From contig JALSHZ010000134.1 of assembly GCA_026981985.1 (NCBI GenBank), positions 1 to 40,366 on the forward strand: 40,366 bases of DNA, written 5' to 3'. Shown here in pieces: positions 35,695 to 40,366 of the stretch. Under the pieces are notes generated by a model. That model was not told the origin of the DNA. It made no database searches and saw nothing but the letters and a program-made list of their open reading frames with translations. Position 1 is the first letter of the stretch; each line of letters starts with the position of its first letter. This stretch comes from Gammaproteobacteria bacterium (lineage in GTDB: Bacteria > Pseudomonadota > Gammaproteobacteria > UWMA-0217). Position numbers and translations under genes: made by a program.

Positions 35695-36653
35695 ACCGCC
35701 TCATTCAAACCGCGGCGTTGCTGCTCGCCTGCCTATCGTCCGTCGCCAGCGCCGCCACGCGCGTGACCGTCGCGCCGCTAAAGGATTTTCTCGTTTTCCC
35801 TGAACAGTCCGCCCCGGCTCGCATCATCAGCCTCAACGATACCCGCATCAGCGCGCTAATTTCGGCGCAGATTGAGGAGATTACCGTCAAGGCGGGCGAT
35901 GCCGTCGCAAAGGGTGACACGCTGGCGAGGCTCGATTGCCGCGATGCCCGCCTTGCACTTCAGGCCGCGACCGCCCGCTTGTCGCTGGCAAAAAAGAACG
36001 CCAAGCGCGCCCGCGCATTGCAACAGTCGAGCAGTATCGCGGAACAGACCTACAACCAAACCATCACCGAGGAGATTCAGGCCAGCGTCAATGAAAAGCA
36101 GACAGCCCTCCAGGTACAGCGCTGCCGCATCACGGCACCATTCAATGGCGTCATCGTGCGCAGACTGGCTGCCGTGGGCGAACTGGCTGCCCCCGGCACG
36201 CCACTGCTGAACATGCTGGACACCGATGCGGTCGAAGTCAGCGCCCAGATCCCGAATCAGGATATCGCCACCGTATCGGCGGCGAAAAACCTGCTGTTCC
36301 GCTTCGACGACAAGCACTTCCCCGTGACGATGCGCGAAGCGCTGCCACAGCTGAATTCTGGAAGTCAGAACAGGGAAATCCGCCTGACCTTCAACAACGA
36401 CAAGGCGCTGCCAGGCAGCAGCGGTCGCCTGCAGTGGACGCTGACCACACCCCATATCCCGCCTGACCTGCTGAGCCAACGTGACGGCCAGACGGGTATT
36501 TTCATTGCGCGTGATCACAAGGCCGTTTTTCATCCCCTGCAAAACGCGCTGATCGGCCACCCTGCCGCCACCACGCTGCCGGCTGACACGATGATCATCG
36601 TCAACGGGCGTTTCGGCCTGAAACACGGCGACCCGATCGAGATCACCCAATGA
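35691..36653 (+). CDS. RND efflux periplasmic adaptor subunit
   Basis: The 320-residue protein has a signal peptide (MNRLIQTAALLLACLSSVASA) and the membrane-fusion-protein layout: a biotinyl-lipoyl half (VKAGDAVAKGDTLARLDC), an alpha-hairpin (ARLSLAKKNAKRARALQQSSSIAEQTYNQ), a second lipoyl half (RITAPFNGVIVRRLAAVGELAAPG) and a beta-barrel. It is shorter than MexA/AcrA (about 380). It bridges the inner-membrane pump to an outer-membrane channel, which is not encoded here. Coupled to padR and to the pump by ATGA overlaps. Confidence 0.9.
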   Translation: MNRLIQTAALLLACLSSVASAATRVTVAPLKDFLVFPEQSAPARIISLNDTRISALISAQIEEITVKAGDAVAKGDTLARLDCRDARLALQAATARLSLAKKNAKRARALQQSSSIAEQTYNQTITEEIQASVNEKQTALQVQRCRITAPFNGVIVRRLAAVGELAAPGTPLLNMLDTDAVEVSAQIPNQDIATVSAAKNLLFRFDDKHFPVTMREALPQLNSGSQNREIRLTFNNDKALPGSSGRLQWTLTTPHIPPDLLSQRDGQTGIFIARDHKAVFHPLQNALIGHPAATTLPADTMIIVNGRFGLKHGDPIEITQ

Positions 36654-39600
36654 CACCGACCTCACCACCGCGCTGGCTGACCCGCTTCTACAGCAACCAT
36701 GTGCTCGCCAATCTGACCTTCGTGCTGGTGCTGGTGGTGGGCTTTCTCTCATTCTTGCAGATGCCCCGCGAGCAAGATCCGGAAATCAATTTCAACTGGA
36801 TCGACATCAGCACCGTAGTACCGGGCATGGCGGCGGAAGATGTGGAAACACGGGTCACAGATATTCTCGAAGAAGCGATCGAAAACGTCTCCGACATCAA
36901 GTTCGTCTCCAGCAACAGCCGCGAGAACTTCTCGCATATCCTGGTGCGCTTCAACGACATGCCACCACGGCTTTTCGACAAGCGTCTGAATGACTTGCGC
37001 CGCGAACTCAGCAACGCAGAGGATGAATTGCCGACCGAGGCCGAGTCACCCTTCGTGTTCGAAATCACCAGTGCCAACGCTTTTCCCACCGCGACCGTGG
37101 TCATTACAGGCCCCGCACGCGACGAAAACCTGCGCAAGAAAGCCGTGGCGCTACGCAAGGACATCAACCGCATCAAAGGCGTTGATCGCACTTTGGTCAT
37201 GGGTATCGACGATCCCGAGCTGAAGGTGGCCTTCGATCCCGAGTTGCTGGAAGCGATCGGCGTCCCGGCTCAGGCAGTCGCCGATACCGTCAAGGTTTAC
37301 TACCGCGACCTCTCCGCCGGTGAAACGGAAGTCGACGGCACGAACTGGCTGGTCAGAATGAGCGCGAGCAATGCCAGCGCCACCCACCTGGCCAATCTGC
37401 CGATACTGGGCCTCAGCGACGACCTCCGCCTGGGCAGCGTCGCCAAGGTCTATCGCGACCGGGAAAAACCGCGCTATCTGGTCAGCCACAACGGCCAGCC
37501 CGCCGCCATGATCTCGATCACCAAGAAGGCTGGCGTCAATACGCTGGATCTGGTGGCCCGCATCAACGCCTTTGTCGAAGCACGCAACCGCTTCAGCGAA
37601 ACCACCGGCATACGGCTGGTGCTCGCGGACGACCAGACCGAGATCACCCGCAGTGCGCTGGAAATCATGCAAAACAATGCCATGATCGGCCTGCTGATGG
37701 TGCTGTTCGTCACCTGGGTCTTCCTCGGCAGCAAGATTGCGCTACTCACATCGATCGGCATCCCATTCATCCTTGCCGGCACCTTCTGGGTGCTGCAAAG
37801 CAGCGGCAACACGTTGAACGTATCGGTGTTGCTGGGTGTGGTCATCAGCCTCGGCATGCTGGTGGACGATGCGGTGGTCGTGGTGGAAAGTATCTACTAC
37901 CGTCTGCAACGGGGCATGGAAGCGATGCAGGCCGTGCTCGAATCGATTCGTGAAGTCTTTGCCCCCGTCACCGCTGCGGTACTGACCACCATGGCCGCCT
38001 TCCTGCCGTTGATGCTGCTGCCGGGTATTCTGGGTGACTTCATGCGCGTGATTCCAGTGGTGGTCACGGTGGCGCTGGCCATCAGCCTGATCGAGGCCTA
38101 CTGGATGCTGCCCGCGCATATTCATGGCGCGGGCATCCGCTTCAACAATCCCGGCCGCATCCAGCGCTGGCGCGAGCGTTTTCTGCATCGATTGCGGCTG
38201 GGCTATGTGCGCATACTCAGCAAGGCGCTGCGACGGCCGAAAACCCTGCTCACGCTGATGACGCTGCTGTTCTTTCTGGCCTTGTTCGCCGCTTTTGCCG
38301 GGCAGGTCAATCCGCGACTGATGCACCAGCCGGTGATCAAGCATTTCCTCGTCAAGACCGATTTTTTCGCCGCCGACACGCTGCGCATCTTTTATATCAA
38401 CATCGAAATGCCCAATGGCACCCCGCTGGCGCGCACCATGCGTACCGTCGCGGACATCGAAACCCGCGCCAAAGCGCAGCTCAAGGAAGGCGAAGCGCGC
38501 AGTGTCGTCAGCTTCAGCGGCCAGATGTTCACTGAAATGGCGCCATTTCAAGGCTCCCACTATGGCCAGATCATGATCTCGCTGGCACCACGCGCTGCTG
38601 GCGGCCGCCATGTCGAAGCGATCATCGACGCCATGCGCGACGACGTACTCGGCATCACCGGGCCAGCGCGAACCTGGTTTCTGAAACTCTCGGGCGGGCC
38701 ACCCACCACCAAAGCCATCAGCGTCAAGGTGCGCGGTGACGACATCACCGAACTGCGCCGCGCCGCAGCGACGCTGAAACAGTTTCTGCACGACGCCGGC
38801 TGGGCAATGGAAATCACCGACGACGACAGCCCCGGCCTGCAAGAAATGGTGCTCAAACCCAACCTCGACAACCTTCAGACCACCGGTATCAGCCCCGACA
38901 AGGCCATGCGCGCGATGCGCCTGCTGGTGGACGGCGAGATCGTTGCCCAGCTACGCGACGCAGGTGAAACAGTACACGTGCGGGTGCAAGCAGCGCAGCA
39001 CTCGCTACCAAGCGTTGACACGCTGCTAGAGCGTGAGATTCCAGCCCCCGACGGCAGCATGGTGCCGCTGTCGCGGCTGTTTCAGCCAACGGTGCAACAG
39101 GGGCTCGGCAATATCCGCCACTACAATTTCCGTCGCACCATCACGGTCGAGGCCGACATCGACAAGGACCGCATCGACACCCTCACCGCCAACAACGCGA
39201 TCAAGGACTACTGGCGCGAGGTGAATGCCGATTATCCCGACATCAGCCTCGACTTCTCCGGGGAACTGGACGACATCGAGGAGGCACTGGGGTCGATCGG
39301 CAAGCTGATGCTGTTCGGGGTTCTATTGATGTATCTGATTCTCGGCACCCAGTTCCGCAGCTACTTCCAGCCGCTGCTGATCCTGGTCACCGTACCGATG
39401 GCTTTCACCGGCGTCGTTATCGGCCTGCTGGTCACCGGCAACCCACTCAGCCTGTACACGCTCTACGGCGTCGTCGCCCTGGCCGGCATCGCCGTCAACG
39501 CGGCGATCGTACTAATCTCTGCCGCCAACGCCCGGCTGGAACAGGGCATGAGCGTGCTACACGCCACCCTCTACGCCGCCCGCCGACGTGTCGTGCCCAT

Positions 39601-39808
39601 CCTCATCACCTCGCTCACCACCATCGCCGGCCTGTTCTCACTCGCCACCGGCCTGGGCGGCAAATCGCTGCTGTGGGGACCGGTCGCCACCGCCATCGTC
39701 TGGGGACTGGTGGTATCGACGGCACTGACATTGTTTATCGTGCCGCTGCTGTATGAGTCGTTCATGAAGCGCAGCCACCTAGCCCGAGTCTCTCACCAAG
39801 GCTTGTAG
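36650..39808 (+). CDS. RND-family efflux pump permease
   Basis: The 1052-residue protein has the twelve-helix RND layout with two large periplasmic loops. D406 and D407 in LGMLVDDAVVVVESIYYRLQRG match the proton-relay aspartates of AcrB. The lysine of AcrB helix 10 (K940) is replaced by N950 in GIAVNAAIVLIS, as seen in many divergent RND branches. The N-terminus is RFYSNHVLANLTFVLVLVVG rather than the AcrB-type FFIRRPIFA. The substrate is unknown. It follows the adaptor with an ATGA overlap and ends the operon; the downstream repeats begin within about 20 bases. Confidence 0.93.
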   Translation: MTPTSPPRWLTRFYSNHVLANLTFVLVLVVGFLSFLQMPREQDPEINFNWIDISTVVPGMAAEDVETRVTDILEEAIENVSDIKFVSSNSRENFSHILVRFNDMPPRLFDKRLNDLRRELSNAEDELPTEAESPFVFEITSANAFPTATVVITGPARDENLRKKAVALRKDINRIKGVDRTLVMGIDDPELKVAFDPELLEAIGVPAQAVADTVKVYYRDLSAGETEVDGTNWLVRMSASNASATHLANLPILGLSDDLRLGSVAKVYRDREKPRYLVSHNGQPAAMISITKKAGVNTLDLVARINAFVEARNRFSETTGIRLVLADDQTEITRSALEIMQNNAMIGLLMVLFVTWVFLGSKIALLTSIGIPFILAGTFWVLQSSGNTLNVSVLLGVVISLGMLVDDAVVVVESIYYRLQRGMEAMQAVLESIREVFAPVTAAVLTTMAAFLPLMLLPGILGDFMRVIPVVVTVALAISLIEAYWMLPAHIHGAGIRFNNPGRIQRWRERFLHRLRLGYVRILSKALRRPKTLLTLMTLLFFLALFAAFAGQVNPRLMHQPVIKHFLVKTDFFAADTLRIFYINIEMPNGTPLARTMRTVADIETRAKAQLKEGEARSVVSFSGQMFTEMAPFQGSHYGQIMISLAPRAAGGRHVEAIIDAMRDDVLGITGPARTWFLKLSGGPPTTKAISVKVRGDDITELRRAAATLKQFLHDAGWAMEITDDDSPGLQEMVLKPNLDNLQTTGISPDKAMRAMRLLVDGEIVAQLRDAGETVHVRVQAAQHSLPSVDTLLEREIPAPDGSMVPLSRLFQPTVQQGLGNIRHYNFRRTITVEADIDKDRIDTLTANNAIKDYWREVNADYPDISLDFSGELDDIEEALGSIGKLMLFGVLLMYLILGTQFRSYFQPLLILVTVPMAFTGVVIGLLVTGNPLSLYTLYGVVALAGIAVNAAIVLISAANARLEQGMSVLHATLYAARRRVVPILITSLTTIAGLFSLATGLGGKSLLWGPVATAIVWGLVVSTALTLFIVPLLYESFMKRSHLARVSHQGL

Positions 39809-39820
39809 CGAGCCCAACCG

Positions 39821-39985
39821 CTCCCCTGCGAGGATGACGAGCTGCCGTCGTTCCGGCATGGGGGGGGGAGCTTCCACCGATGGTGGCATACATCCCTGTA
39901 ACTGGATCCCCGTCCCGCGGGGATGACGAACTGCCGTCTTTCCGGCATGGACGCCGGAATCCAGTGCCAGGGAGGGCTACCCGCG
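39821..39985. repeat. ~105-bp repeats right of the RND cassette
   Basis: A partial unit (39821-39880, CTGCGAGGATGACGAGCTGC) is followed by a near-complete unit starting GTGGCATACATCCCTG at 39883. Both belong to the same family as 34855-35125 and lie in the same orientation. They occupy part of the gene-poor stretch 39809-40326. Confidence 0.8.
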
Positions 39986-39997
39986 ACTGACACGCTT

Positions 39998-40094
39998 CCC
40001 CTTTTCCCAAAGGGGATCGAGGGGTTTAAGCCACCTCACCAGACCAAAGCTCCGCGGTACCAATCCCTCCAAACCTCCCTTTGCGAAAGGGAGG
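39998..40094. repeat. Two short hairpins of intergenic repeat type
   Basis: CCCCTTT-TCCC-AAAGGGG (39998-40015, 7-bp stem, 4-base loop) and CCTCCCTTT-GCG-AAAGGGAGG (40074-40094, 9-bp stem, 3-base loop) are compact hairpins. The second has the look of a dispersed genomic repeat and could also terminate the RND transcript. Confidence 0.5.
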
Positions 40095-40259
40095 CTTTTG
40101 CTTCCCGCGTACCCGTCGGCGGCCGAATGCCGTCAATATCAGCAGCCAACCCAGGCCAACCGCACCACCACCGGCGGCATGCGCTTGCGTCACGCCGACT
40201 GCACCGCCCTCACCTGTCGCACGCGCTTGCGTCACCGCAGCGTAAGCGCCAAAGAATCA
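40026..40259 (-). pseudogene. Decayed GlyGly-CTERM-like tail without a gene body
   Basis: On the minus strand, after a TGA at 40259-40257, the frame reads FFGAYAAVTQARATGEGG, AVGVTQAHAAGGGAVG and then LGWLLILTAFGRRRVRG. The Gly-rich linker, hydrophobic helix and Arg cluster match a GlyGly-CTERM sorting tail, but there is no signal peptide or domain upstream. GCGCTTGCGTCAC occurs twice (plus strand 40181-40193 and 40223-40235, 42 bases apart). The codons after the Arg cluster run into repeat sequence. I infer a remnant of a surface-protein gene. Confidence 0.35.
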
Positions 40260-40326
40260 GCACCTTCCCCTGCGCCACCACGCGCGCCAAACTTTCCCCT
40301 GTCTTCAAGTTCGACAGGAGAAAGCC

Positions 40327-40366
40327 ATGTCTACAACAGTCAACCGCAAGAGCCGTGCCGAATACT
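40327..40366 (+). CDS. 5' end of an unidentified protein (partial)
   Basis: ATG at 40327 is preceded by GACAGGAG with a spacing of six bases and opens a frame reading MSTTVNRKSRAEY to the end of the window. The fragment is too short to assign. CCTGTC (40298-40303) can pair with GACAGG (40313-40318), which includes part of the ribosome-binding site, so modest translational masking is possible. Confidence 0.6.
   Translation, partial: MSTTVNRKSRAEY

Noticed and set aside
37742-38842. 366-codon open frame on the minus strand
   Set aside because: Antisense to the RND pump gene; His/Gln/Asp-rich composition typical of shadow frames in GC-rich genes.

Overview
The window is a GC-rich chromosomal segment of a gammaproteobacterium. 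Supporting marks are the minor-pilin order fimT-pilV-pilW-pilX-pilY1-pilE, the apaG-apaH pair, a TPP-riboswitch-controlled thiC, mnmH, a ChaN lipoprotein and a GlyGly-CTERM-like C-terminal tail. A sulfide:quinone-oxidoreductase-like flavoprotein and a small redox/anion cluster would fit a sulfur- or nitrogen-oxyanion-using relative of the Chromatiales, but that placement is inference. No rRNA, tRNA, CRISPR array or intact insertion sequence was found.

Layout. 1-180 is the tail of a gene entering from the left. 301-6366 holds a metallophosphoesterase, a PP-loop sulfurtransferase-like gene followed by DUF302 and phytase-like genes, folE, an NADPH-dependent FMN reductase and a Met-rich membrane protein. 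6407-9427 is a leftward unit: TPP riboswitch, thiC, ppa and a small lipoprotein. 9583-11786 carries apaG, apaH and an outer-membrane barrel. 11790-14611 is a leftward c-di-GMP/HDOD signalling pair. 14612-15224 has only a likely DUF58 fragment. 15225-16352 is the SQR-like flavoprotein. 16353-17560 is about 1.2 kb of non-coding repeat DNA.

17561-23580 is the complete minor pilin/PilY1 operon of type IV pili. 23581-26217 runs leftward: SLAC1/TehA channel, NifX-like protein, Crp/Fnr regulator and a DUF6858-like protein. 26344-28055 couples a membrane methyltransferase-like gene to mnmH and is closed by a strong bidirectional terminator. 28285-32797 holds leftward cell-envelope genes (ChaN-PDZ, BON-OmpA, a barrel-like protein and a GlyGly-CTERM-like protein), with an M1-type peptidase diverging from chaN. 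35170-39808 is a padR-adaptor-RND pump operon with the same ~105-bp repeat family on both sides. The window ends with a decayed GlyGly tail and the first codons of a rightward gene.

The most noteworthy items are: (i) the ~930-bp non-coding element at 16358-17286, with imperfect 13-bp terminal inverted repeats, two opposed hairpin-ended modules and a 48-bp tandem duplication; (ii) the repeat-flanked RND cassette; (iii) an SQR-like protein lacking the central redox cysteine; (iv) an FNR-like regulator with three of the four usual cluster cysteines, beside NifX-like and SLAC1 genes; (v) a methyltransferase-like gene overlapping mnmH; and (vi) the GlyGly-CTERM-like tails. I did not find a clearly new multi-gene defence or biosynthetic system; most genes belong to recognisable families.
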